A stretch of DNA of 64,000 nt from Pedobacter psychroterrae. GTDB taxonomy: Bacteria; Bacteroidota; Bacteroidia; Sphingobacteriales; Sphingobacteriaceae. Made by a program: the position numbers and the translations under genes. The notes beneath the pieces are model-generated. The model made no database searches, was not told where the DNA came from, and saw nothing but the letters and a program-made list of their open reading frames with translations. Location: contig NZ_SJSL01000004.1 of assembly GCF_004331695.1 (NCBI RefSeq), positions 224,666-288,665 on the forward strand, in the 5' to 3' direction. Below are positions 38,259 to 46,781 of this stretch, piece by piece (within the stretch, counting starts at the first letter, position 1; each line of letters begins with the position of its first letter).

Positions 38259-39974
38259 TCAATGAGAATCCTTAACTACTTTACTACCTGATCCACCTTT
38301 TAAAAAATCAAAATCTGCCCCTAAATGTGCTTGTTCCACATGCATCTGGTACAGATGGGTATAACCTCTGTTGACAATATTGCCATGCAGGTTTAGCTTT
38401 GCCTTTCTCAAGCTGATTTCTTCATCAGAAACCTCCAGATGAAGGATACCTGCCTGCACATCCAGGGTAATGACATCCCCATTCTGAACCACCGCCAGCG
38501 TACCGCCCACTGCCGCTTCCGGCGATACATGGAGCACTACAGTTCCAAACCCCGTTCCGCTCATGCGTCCGTCAGAAATCCTCACCATATCTCTTACGCC
38601 CTGATCCAGCAATTTCTTAGGAATAGACATATTGCCGACTTCAGGCATACCAGGGTAGCCACGCGGCCCTACATTTTTTAATACCAGGATACTGCTTTCC
38701 CCGACATCCAGTTCAGGATCATCTATTTTATGCTTATAATCGTCTATGTCTTCAAAAACCACGGCCTTGCCAGTGTGTTTTAAGAGGGCTGGTGTGGCTG
38801 CTGATGGTTTTAGCACAGCACCATTTTCGGCCAGATTACCCTTTACCACAACGATCCCTGCTGTGGTATTAAAAGGAGTTTCCAATGTGCCTATCAGGTC
38901 CCTGTTATAGCAAACACAGTCACTGTAATTATCTGCCATAGGCTTGCCGCTTATGGTGATGGTTTCATTATGAAGGTGGCTTTGCAATTCTTTCATTAAA
39001 GCAGGCAATCCTCCGGCATAATAGAAATCTTCCATAAAATACTTCCCTGAAGGCTGCAGATTTGCCAGCAAAGGCACCCCTCTTGCCGCTGTATTAAAAT
39101 CATCAATACTGAGTTCCACACCTATTCTGGCTGCAATGGCCAACAAGTGGATGATGAAATTTGTAGAACCTCCTATGGCTGCATTTACTGTAATGGCATT
39201 TTCAAATGCCTTACGCGTTAATATATCAGACAACTTAAGGTCTTCTTTTACCATCTCCACTATGCGGTTTCCGGAGAGGTGCGCCAATGCTTTTCTGCGG
39301 GAATCTGCAGCTGGTATCGCTGCATTGTCGGGCAGGGATAAACCCAGCGATTCTACCATACATGCCATGGTTGATGCCGTGCCCATAACTGCGCAATGTC
39401 CCTTGCTCCTGGCCAGACAGGCTTCAGCAGTATAAAGCTCCTCATCGCTCATAGTGCCGGAGCGGTTGTCCTCAAAGAAAGTCCATATATCTGAGGTACC
39501 GATGTCTTTGCCCCTGTGCTTGCCAGTCAGCATTGGGCCACCTGAAATCACAATAGTCGGTAGGTCTACGCTACAGGCTCCCATTACCAGTGCAGGTGTT
39601 GTTTTGTCGCATCCGCAGAGCAGCACCACGCCGTCCAGGGGATTTGCCCTGATTGATTCTTCCACATCCATACTGACCAGATTTCGGTAAAGCATAGCCG
39701 TTGGCTTCATTAAAGTTTCACCGAGCGACATTACCGGAAATTCTACCGGATATCCTCCAGCCTCATAGATCCCGTTCTTTACAGACTCAGCAAGTTCCCT
39801 AAAATGCGCATTGCAGGGCGTTAGTTCCGACCAGGTATTACATATTCCGATTACAGGCTTGCCCTGCAGCTGATGGGATGGTATTCCCTGATTTTTCATC
39901 CAGGCACGATAAATAAACCCATCCTTCCCTTTTTTGCCAAACCAACCCTGGCTTCTAAGATGTTCTTTCTCCAT
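38259..39974 (-). CDS. IlvD/Edd-family sugar-acid dehydratase (arabonate/xylonate-type)
   Basis: A 571-residue Fe-S dehydratase converting an aldonate to 2-keto-3-deoxy-aldonate. The cluster cysteines C54 (SELTPCNAHF), C122 with K124 (LLCGCDKTTPA) and C194 (GHCAVMG) have the spacing of [2Fe-2S] pentonate dehydratases rather than branched-chain IlvD. The C-terminal half carries GRMSGTGFG and PEAAVGG. It is first in a three-gene operon with an SDR and an SMP-30 lactonase and no branched-chain amino-acid genes, so a sugar-acid role is favoured. L-arabonate, D-xylonate, L-fuconate or L-rhamnonate are all possible. A GntR-like palindrome lies 27 bp upstream. Confidence 0.92.
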   Translation of the reverse strand: MEKEHLRSQGWFGKKGKDGFIYRAWMKNQGIPSHQLQGKPVIGICNTWSELTPCNAHFRELAESVKNGIYEAGGYPVEFPVMSLGETLMKPTAMLYRNLVSMDVEESIRANPLDGVVLLCGCDKTTPALVMGACSVDLPTIVISGGPMLTGKHRGKDIGTSDIWTFFEDNRSGTMSDEELYTAEACLARSKGHCAVMGTASTMACMVESLGLSLPDNAAIPAADSRRKALAHLSGNRIVEMVKEDLKLSDILTRKAFENAITVNAAIGGSTNFIIHLLAIAARIGVELSIDDFNTAARGVPLLANLQPSGKYFMEDFYYAGGLPALMKELQSHLHNETITISGKPMADNYSDCVCYNRDLIGTLETPFNTTAGIVVVKGNLAENGAVLKPSAATPALLKHTGKAVVFEDIDDYKHKIDDPELDVGESSILVLKNVGPRGYPGMPEVGNMSIPKKLLDQGVRDMVRISDGRMSGTGFGTVVLHVSPEAAVGGTLAVVQNGDVITLDVQAGILHLEVSDEEISLRKAKLNLHGNIVNRGYTHLYQMHVEQAHLGADFDFLKGGSGSKVVKDSH

Positions 39975-40000
39975 TAATATATTTGGTTTTACATGCTTTA

Positions 40001-40016
40001 ACTTGTCTAGACATGT
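40001..40016. promoter_or_regulatory. GntR (FadR-type)-like operator upstream of sugar-acid operon
   Basis: The core TGTCTAGACA (40004-40013) is a perfect palindrome, extended to ACTTGTCTAGACATGT with one mismatched pair. TTGTnnnnACAA-like sites are typical of FadR-subfamily GntR regulators, which often control sugar-acid operons. No such regulator is in the window. Position 27-42 bp before the ATG suits repression. Confidence 0.45.
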
Positions 40017-40109
40017 TTTATTGTGTGTTTAGTTTTACGAACGTAAGCTAGCAGTTTATTTTAAATAATTCAGCATTAGCCTTTATATAAATTTGACCTG
40101 ACACAAAAT

Positions 40110-40859
40110 CTAAAACCTGACACCAAACGCCATAGATGCTGTAAACATATGTGTTTTCAAATTACCCCCTTCAAGTGTTTTATCCCTTTCAAAAACAGGA
40201 AGCAGTGTATGGCTGAATCTTAAATCTCCAAAGATAGTGGCTCTGTCAGTATTCTTTTCTCCAATCTGTACACCCGCAAGCAAACTGGTGTTGAATGGAT
40301 TGACACTATTTAATCTTGCCTGTTCATTCCTCCCTCTGCTTGGCGATCCATCCGTACTTTTCTCATACCTTAATTTGGTTTTGCGGTTTACAACCGTCCC
40401 AGGCGCCAAACCTATGTACCCCATTACCATCACTTTATAAGCCGGAGGTTTGAATCCATAGTTTATCATCAATGGAAATTCGATGTAATCAATATTATAG
40501 TTAAAATAAGTATAGGCAAATTCCTCATTGCCTTCATCATCAACTATAATCACTCGCTGATTCGGTTCCCTGAAGGCCATGCCTCTGGAATTAAAGATCA
40601 CTTCGGCCCCTAAGCTGAAATGCTTGTTTAAGGTAAGTTGAGCAGTGACACCCCCCATTCCTGAGGGTCGGTAATAAGATAGAAAATCGGCATACTTTGG
40701 TGACCTTTCACCATCAAAAGGAGCTACCTCGCGTGTAAATAACGAGGCGTTAACACCGGCTTTCAACCCGAACTTTACCTTTTTCTCATAAGTGGGTTCC
40801 TCCTGTGCACGGGCAAACAGCCCGTACAAGGAAAATAGCAGTAATAATTTCAGTTTCAT
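40110..40859 (-). CDS. PorT-like outer-membrane beta-barrel protein
   Basis: A 249-residue outer-membrane protein with a signal peptide (MKLKLLLLFSLYGLFARAQ). It is an eight- to ten-stranded small barrel: FGLKAGVNASLF, GMGGVTAQLTLNKHFSLGAEVIFNSRG, IDYIEFPLMINYGF, AMAFGVRF, ending in a terminal phenylalanine for BAM recognition. This is the Outer_membrane_beta-barrel (PF13568) layout common in Bacteroidota. It is a single gene between the exporter/regulator operon and the sugar-acid operon. Function unknown, possibly adhesion or porin. Confidence 0.88.
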   Translation of the reverse strand: MKLKLLLLFSLYGLFARAQEEPTYEKKVKFGLKAGVNASLFTREVAPFDGERSPKYADFLSYYRPSGMGGVTAQLTLNKHFSLGAEVIFNSRGMAFREPNQRVIIVDDEGNEEFAYTYFNYNIDYIEFPLMINYGFKPPAYKVMVMGYIGLAPGTVVNRKTKLRYEKSTDGSPSRGRNEQARLNSVNPFNTSLLAGVQIGEKNTDRATIFGDLRFSHTLLPVFERDKTLEGGNLKTHMFTASMAFGVRF

Positions 40860-40944
40860 ATTATGTGTTTTATGTGTAAACTAAAATTATAAATAAAACC
40901 GATAAAGTTTTGTAATAATTTAACTGAAAATTCAATTGCTGGTT

Positions 40945-42228
40945 TTACCCAAACAGGATCACAAAATCTGTTTGTCCCGGTTTCAGGGTCGCTAATGAAA
41001 ACTCAAATCCATGATTGAGTAAAATCTCCCTTACCAGGGTCAGGCCTATCCCCTGACCGTCTTTTTTGGTGCTAAAAAACGGGCTGAACAGTTGTTCTCC
41101 CAATTGTTCAGAAATTCCTTTGCCCGTATCTGAAATTGTCAGCTTCCGGGATGCGGTATCAAGTAGGAAACTCACCGTACCATCTGATCCAATCGCCTCA
41201 ATTGCATTCTTAACGATATTGATCAGTACCTGTTCCATTTGCTGAACGTCGGCCATCACATAATAAGGCTGAGGGAGATTAAATTCAAAGCCAACTTGAT
41301 GCTGACCTGCCTTTATCTGCATAAAATCCGCAACAGATTGTACCAATGCCCCCACGTCAGTCCTGAGTTTATTTACCGGCGACAACTTAACCAGATCTGC
41401 AAAATTCCTCATAAACAGGTTGAGGTTTTGATTTCTTTCTACAGCAATCTGCATGGCATTCTTAAGCGAATCACTATTTGCGGATAGCCAAAGACCACTT
41501 GTATCCAAAGCCTGACTAATAATGGAATTGACCGGACCAACCGTATTATTAACCTCATGGGCCATCATCCTGATCACTTTACCATAAGCATTCTTTTCAG
41601 CTTCAAAGATCTCAGCGGTAAGTTCTTCCATCATCACAAATACACGCGCAAATCCCCTATCTATAAAATGCGACTTCTGTACCTTATAGGTATTAATCCC
41701 TCCTATCCTGATGGTTTTAGACTCGCCGGGTTTAAGCGGTTCCAATTGCTTCACAAAATCATCAGAACCAGCGCCCAGTATTTCTGCAGCCTTTGGGTTG
41801 ATTTGCCTGATCCGATTGTCGTAATCCAGGATGATAATACCCGTTGGCGAAGTATGGATCAGTTTCTCCAGAAAGAAATGTTGTGCCTCCTGTCTGGTCC
41901 TTTCCTCTCTGAGTGCGTCCATCATTTGGTTGTATACCACAATCAGTTCGTCTATCTCTATCTTGCCGGTCAGTAAGAACTTCACATTAAAATCGCGGTC
42001 TTTTATGGCATTAATGCCCTCTTTAATATAAGTAAGCGGCTCGATAAGCTGCCTGTATAAGCCTATTGAAATTGACAATGAGATCAATACAAAGACTTCT
42101 GATGCGATAAAGTACAGTTTATCTTTCTCAAAGATCAGGTAACAAAGCGCTAAAAAGACCAGGTGAATGACCAGTATAAAAAGCATAAACTTAGTCTTAA
42201 GCTTCAGGATACTTATTCTGCGCTTCAT
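40945..42228 (-). CDS. NtrY/PAS-type membrane histidine kinase
   Basis: A 427-residue kinase with two closely spaced helices (about 14-33 and 38-58). The intervening loop is only about five residues, so there is no periplasmic sensor. A HAMP-like linker, a PAS domain (about 117-200) and a HisKA motif MMAHEVNNTVGPVNSI with H224 follow. The HATPase ends with SFFSTKKDGQGIGLTLVREIL. The N-terminal form and HEVNNTVGP variant are those of NtrY-like kinases paired with NtrC-type activators. It is the last gene of the exporter operon, 3 bp after the activator gene. Confidence 0.92.
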   Translation of the reverse strand: MKRRISILKLKTKFMLFILVIHLVFLALCYLIFEKDKLYFIASEVFVLISLSISIGLYRQLIEPLTYIKEGINAIKDRDFNVKFLLTGKIEIDELIVVYNQMMDALREERTRQEAQHFFLEKLIHTSPTGIIILDYDNRIRQINPKAAEILGAGSDDFVKQLEPLKPGESKTIRIGGINTYKVQKSHFIDRGFARVFVMMEELTAEIFEAEKNAYGKVIRMMAHEVNNTVGPVNSIISQALDTSGLWLSANSDSLKNAMQIAVERNQNLNLFMRNFADLVKLSPVNKLRTDVGALVQSVADFMQIKAGQHQVGFEFNLPQPYYVMADVQQMEQVLINIVKNAIEAIGSDGTVSFLLDTASRKLTISDTGKGISEQLGEQLFSPFFSTKKDGQGIGLTLVREILLNHGFEFSLATLKPGQTDFVILFG

Positions 42229-42231
42229 GGT

Positions 42232-43611
42232 CTAGTCCTCACCTTCATTAAACGGAATCCGGTACTTTTCCAGCCTTCTGTAGAGGGCATTTCTGGTGAT
42301 CCCCAGCGATGCCGCGGCTTTAGTAATCTTATTCTGATGAAAATTCATCGCCCTTTTTACCATTTCTATCTCCATCTGCTCCAATGTGATACTCCCTACA
42401 CCCGGCATTTGCATGTCTGCCTTTTTGGAAGGCGACAATTCCAGTTGTGATTTAAAGTCATCCACACCCAGTTCATTTTTTCTACTTACCAGGATAGACC
42501 GCTCTACCAGGTTTTTCAACTGCCTGATGTTGCCCGGCAGTTCCAATTGCTGTAACCACCTCATCGCAGCGGGCGAGACAGAAAGTAAAGGCCTGTTGTA
42601 GATCTCTTTGAGATTGGAAATGAAGAAATTGACCAGCAAAGGAATATCACCTGCCCTTTCGCGCAGCGGGGGTAATTTGATGGTGATCAGGTTGATGCGA
42701 TACAACAGATCTTCTCTGAAAGTGCCCGCACCGACCATTTCATTTAAGTTTTTATTTGTTGCACACACCACCCTGATGTCTACCACTTTACTTCGGCTGC
42801 TGCCCAGCACTTCGTATGTTCTGTCCTGAAGTACCCTTAGCAGTTTCACCTGACTTCCAGCTTCCAGTTCACCTATTTCATCTAAAAATATAGTACCCTT
42901 ATTGGCCATTTCAAAACGCCCTGTACGGTCAAACCTTGCATCAGTAAAGGCACCCCGTACATGTCCAAACATCTCACTTTCAAATAATGAGGATGAAATG
43001 CCGCCAAGGTTTACCTTTACAAAAGGCTTATTCCTCCGCACGCTATTTTCATGAATGGCCTCTGCTATCAGTTCCTTTCCCGTACCGCTTTCACCCAATA
43101 TAAGCACAGAGGCATCCGTAAAAGCTACCTGGCCAATGGTTTGCAATATAGCGAGCATGGCAGGATCTTCTGCTATAATTTGTTTGAAATTGTATTGCTT
43201 ATCCAGCTGCTTGCGCGTACCGTCCTTTACTTTGGCAGTATTCAGTTCCAGTAAAGTCTTTACCGACTGCAATACATAATCATTGTTCCATGGTTTATTG
43301 ATAAAGTCATTGGCCCCGAGCTTCATACCTTCAACAGCCAGCTCTATACTTGCCCAGCCGGTGATCAGTATCACAGGCAGCGCCGGATGATGCCTTCTGA
43401 TAGTTTTCAGGAAATCCATCCCCTCTTTTCCCGAAGTATCTATGGAAAAGTTGAGGTCCAGGATAATCAGGTCAGGTAACTGCCTGTCTATGATGTCTAA
43501 TGCCTCTGAAGCATTCCCTGCTGCAAGCACGTTGTTGCCTGCATTTTCCAGTAGCAATGCCAGTGAAGTCCTTACAGCAATATCATCATCTACAATCAAT
43601 ATCATATACAA
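42232..43611 (-). CDS. Sigma-54-dependent NtrC-family response regulator
   Basis: A 459-residue activator. The receiver domain has D8-D10 in VDDD and phospho-acceptor D52. The AAA+ domain has Walker A GESGTGKE (173-180), Walker B TIFLDEIGEL (240-249) and a sigma-54 contact loop reading GAFTDA (220-225) in place of GAFTGA. A Fis-type helix-turn-helix (about 412-455, KAAASLGITRNALYRRLEKY) ends the protein. It sits in the same operon as the exporter and its kinase, and a matching -24/-12 promoter with upstream dyad occurs before the first operon gene. It probably activates its own operon. Confidence 0.95.
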   Translation of the reverse strand: MYMILIVDDDIAVRTSLALLLENAGNNVLAAGNASEALDIIDRQLPDLIILDLNFSIDTSGKEGMDFLKTIRRHHPALPVILITGWASIELAVEGMKLGANDFINKPWNNDYVLQSVKTLLELNTAKVKDGTRKQLDKQYNFKQIIAEDPAMLAILQTIGQVAFTDASVLILGESGTGKELIAEAIHENSVRRNKPFVKVNLGGISSSLFESEMFGHVRGAFTDARFDRTGRFEMANKGTIFLDEIGELEAGSQVKLLRVLQDRTYEVLGSSRSKVVDIRVVCATNKNLNEMVGAGTFREDLLYRINLITIKLPPLRERAGDIPLLVNFFISNLKEIYNRPLLSVSPAAMRWLQQLELPGNIRQLKNLVERSILVSRKNELGVDDFKSQLELSPSKKADMQMPGVGSITLEQMEIEMVKRAMNFHQNKITKAAASLGITRNALYRRLEKYRIPFNEGED

Positions 43612-43625
43612 AGTTAATATAGTTA

Positions 43626-44810
43626 TTATTCTTCATGCAATGCAATTGCCGGGTGAATTGCTGCTGCCTGCCTACCTGGATACAGCGAACATACGATTAC
43701 TAGCAAATAAATGAATGCTATGGCCATCAGCAGGGCAATCAGGTATACCTGCGGTGGCACGTTAAATACACTAAGCAGTGGAAACTGGATTGCAAAGAAG
43801 AAACCTACTATCAGAGACAACGTAGCCAGCAGCATCGATTCAGCTACCAGCTGACTTGATATGGACGACCCGCTAGCCCCTATTGCCCGCCTCAGACCTA
43901 TTTCTCCGCGTCGCTGATTGATGTTGTACCACAGTACGCCAAACAGTCCGAGCGCTACATTTATGATCAGGAATCCGGCAATGATGCTGCAGATAATCAC
44001 CGGAATAACGGTATCGCTGTTTTTCGACTCCCGCGTCTCAGTCAGATGCTTGATCTCGATGTTCGAGTTGGGAATCGCCTTCGCAAGAATCTTAGAAAGA
44101 CGGCTTTCAAATGCCGCATCGGCATCTTTAGACACCTTTAGCAGCATGATACCCAGCCACTCATAAGCACCCGAATCCACCATTTTATACATACTTTGCC
44201 CCGCTGGCCAGTAGTCACCAGTGGTTTTTACGTCGTCTATCACACCAATTATCAGTGACCGGTTTTCATCCTTATCTTCACCGGTATACTTGCCAATTGC
44301 CGTTTCGTTGCCAAACATCGCTTTCTTTAAGCTGGCATTGATGATCATATAATTGTTCTTCATCAAGCCATCTTCCTTTTTGAACCAGCGACCCTCTATC
44401 ACATTTATACCCAGTACCTTGCAATAATCCTCATCGGTTTGAAAAAAATTGACCCCGATTAATTTCTTGTCCTTATAGCTAAAACCAGAGGTAGAAATAC
44501 TATTTGAATAGGGATAATTATGACTAGAGAAACTGAGCTCTTCTATTTGCGGAAGTGCTGTGAGCGTAGACCTCACCTGTTTGTAAAAGGTCGCGAGTGT
44601 ATCTTTGTCTTTAGTTTTCAGCGGATTATTATACGATATCGACCATACCCGCTCATATTCAAACCCTGATGGCTTTACGTAATTCAGGTAGTAAAATACG
44701 AACATAGAGAATACCGCGAAAATTACTAAAAAGGAGATCAGTATTTCCGAGAGGAACAGGACATTGTGCTTCCTTTTGTTCCATATTAGTGTAAATAAGT
44801 GTTTAATCAT
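43626..44810 (-). CDS. ABC transporter permease (MacB/FtsX type), second paralog
   Basis: A 394-residue membrane protein with the MacB/FtsX topology: TM1 (about 17-44), a MacB-like periplasmic domain (about 50-275) and three C-terminal helices. The coupling segment is INQRRGEIGLRRAIGASGSSI, with its typical ExGxRRAxGA motif. It is co-transcribed with a sister permease 33 bp upstream, so a heterodimeric membrane domain is likely. Substrate unknown. Confidence 0.93.
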   Translation of the reverse strand: MIKHLFTLIWNKRKHNVLFLSEILISFLVIFAVFSMFVFYYLNYVKPSGFEYERVWSISYNNPLKTKDKDTLATFYKQVRSTLTALPQIEELSFSSHNYPYSNSISTSGFSYKDKKLIGVNFFQTDEDYCKVLGINVIEGRWFKKEDGLMKNNYMIINASLKKAMFGNETAIGKYTGEDKDENRSLIIGVIDDVKTTGDYWPAGQSMYKMVDSGAYEWLGIMLLKVSKDADAAFESRLSKILAKAIPNSNIEIKHLTETRESKNSDTVIPVIICSIIAGFLIINVALGLFGVLWYNINQRRGEIGLRRAIGASGSSISSQLVAESMLLATLSLIVGFFFAIQFPLLSVFNVPPQVYLIALLMAIAFIYLLVIVCSLYPGRQAAAIHPAIALHEE

Positions 44811-44843
44811 GATAATGTCTTATTATTGATTTCAAATATTGAA

Positions 44844-46079
44844 TTACCTCACCTTCAATGCGGAAACTACGTTGAGCCGCGACATTCGCCAGGCGGGGTA
44901 TACACCTGAAAGTAAGCCGAATAGCAGGCATACAAATAGCCCCAGCGCCAGTACGGAAAAGTTGAGCGACAAGTTGAGGTCAGGTGTATAACCAGACTGG
45001 TTGAATATGTAAATCACCACATAAGAAAAGACTATTCCAATAAGCCCGCCTAAAAGTGTCAAAATGATGTTTTCTACCAGAAACTGATAGACCAGCGTTC
45101 TGGAGGAGGCGCCAAATGCTTTCCTGACTCCAATTTCAGAAGACCGCTCCATAATCCTGGTTATATTAATGTTGACGAGATTTATAGTTGGCAATAACAG
45201 AAACAGCAGCAGAAAGGCGCTCACCATAACCAGCATTTTACCAAAGCCCACCGAGTCATCGCTGCCAAAGAACCGCCTTGACAAGTCTTCCCACGGTGTA
45301 TCGGCATGTGCATATAATTTATCATATTCCTTATCTACCGGAATCTTATCCACCATCTTCTGATATTCGGCCCGTATTGAAGGCATATCTGCTGCAGATT
45401 TAGCGAGCAGGATCACGCTGAAGTTGCCCATCACGCCCTGGTCATCGTACCCGGTTTTTGACACGGTATATGGCAGATAAACTTCTGCCTGGAAATGACG
45501 ATTGGTTCTGGGCACTCCGCGTACTACACCATTTACCCGGTAGTTGACGTTGTCCACTTCAATGTTTTTCCCTACCACATCTTGCTGATCGCCAAAATAG
45601 GCCTTTCTAGTCCGGTCGGAAATAATGGCCACCCGTTCAGCATTATCTATCTGCCGCTTTGTATAAGCTTTGCCAGACAGAAAATCAAAGCTTGCTACCT
45701 CCCAATACAAATCGTTAGTATACTTAACTTCCAGCAAGATCTTTTTATTGTTAACGTAGGCATTGGTATTGGTACCTGAAGTATAAAATGCAATCTTCTC
45801 GGGCTTTTTCAACGTAGACACATATTTTTTTACGAAGTTGTAAGACGCCGAATTACTATTGATCCATCCCTCCTTCGTATTTTTAAGTGTTACACGCTGC
45901 ACATAGAGCGAGCGTTCCCTGTTGTAATCCGGATAGGCCGGACTCATGACATTCTCCAGCAATGCGGTTGACGTCATCACAATCGTGAGCGTAAAGCTGA
46001 TGCCGAACAGACTTATAAAAGTAAAAAACTTCCTGCGCCGCAGCACCGCTATGGCTATTTTAAAGTAATTTTTAAGCAT
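44844..46079 (-). CDS. ABC transporter permease (MacB/FtsX type), first paralog
   Basis: A 411-residue permease with TM1 at about 18-42, a periplasmic MacB-like domain (about 50-270) and three C-terminal helices. The coupling motif is MERSSEIGVRKAFGASSRTL. It differs strongly from its neighbour at the sequence level, consistent with a heterodimer rather than recent duplication. The gene lies 20 bp after the ATPase gene in the same operon. MacB-type systems work as mechanotransmission pumps that push periplasmic substrates through TolC. Confidence 0.94.
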   Translation of the reverse strand: MLKNYFKIAIAVLRRRKFFTFISLFGISFTLTIVMTSTALLENVMSPAYPDYNRERSLYVQRVTLKNTKEGWINSNSASYNFVKKYVSTLKKPEKIAFYTSGTNTNAYVNNKKILLEVKYTNDLYWEVASFDFLSGKAYTKRQIDNAERVAIISDRTRKAYFGDQQDVVGKNIEVDNVNYRVNGVVRGVPRTNRHFQAEVYLPYTVSKTGYDDQGVMGNFSVILLAKSAADMPSIRAEYQKMVDKIPVDKEYDKLYAHADTPWEDLSRRFFGSDDSVGFGKMLVMVSAFLLLFLLLPTINLVNINITRIMERSSEIGVRKAFGASSRTLVYQFLVENIILTLLGGLIGIVFSYVVIYIFNQSGYTPDLNLSLNFSVLALGLFVCLLFGLLSGVYPAWRMSRLNVVSALKVR

Positions 46080-46099
46080 AATAATAGCTACTAAATGAT

Positions 46100-46765
46100 T
46101 TATTGAACTTGTGAACCGTCAAACAACCTAACCAGACGGTGTGTCTTATGCGCCATATTTTCATCATGCGTTACCATGATGATCGTTGTGCCGTCATTCT
46201 TGTTCAGATTGATCAGGATATCCATGATCTCATTGCCCATAGCACTGTCCAGGTTTCCGGTAGGCTCATCAGCCAGAATGATCTGCGGACGACCTACAAT
46301 AGCCCTCGCTATGGCTACACGCTGGCGCTGACCACCACTCAGCTGGTTAGGAAAGTGTTTAAGCCGGTTACTCAATCCTACTTTTTCCAATGCTTCGGTG
46401 GCCAGTTGCCTGCGTTCTTTTGCCGATGAGGTGCGGTATAAGAGCGGCAGCTCTACATTATCCAGCACCTGCAAGTCATTGATCAGGTGATAGCTTTGAA
46501 AAATAAAACCCAGTTTCTGATTCCTGAATTTAGCCATTTGCTGGTCACTGAACCTCGATGTATCCTGATCGTCTATCCTGATGCTTCCTTTTGAAGGCTC
46601 ATCCAGCAGACCTATAATGTTGAGCAGTGTGCTTTTACCGCAACCGGAAGGCCCCATAATAGACAGAAACTCACCTTTAGCTATATCCAGGGTAATGTTG
46701 TCAATAGCCAGTGTTTCAACCGTATCTGTCCGGTACACCTTTTCAATATTTTGTAAACGTATCAT
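46100..46765 (-). CDS. ABC transporter ATP-binding protein (LolD/MacB type)
   Basis: A 221-residue ATPase. Walker A GPSGCGKST is at 38-46, signature LSGGQRQRVAIARA begins at 143, and Walker B IILADEPTGNLD has D167 and E168. An H-loop histidine is in MVTHDENMA. The length and DEPTGNLD motif place it in the LolD/MacB/FtsE group. It is a separate polypeptide, unlike fused MacB, and powers the two permeases encoded next. It is followed after 20 bp by the first permease gene. Confidence 0.96.
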   Translation of the reverse strand: MIRLQNIEKVYRTDTVETLAIDNITLDIAKGEFLSIMGPSGCGKSTLLNIIGLLDEPSKGSIRIDDQDTSRFSDQQMAKFRNQKLGFIFQSYHLINDLQVLDNVELPLLYRTSSAKERRQLATEALEKVGLSNRLKHFPNQLSGGQRQRVAIARAIVGRPQIILADEPTGNLDSAMGNEIMDILINLNKNDGTTIIMVTHDENMAHKTHRLVRLFDGSQVQ

Positions 46766-46781
46766 AATGTATATTTAAGAT

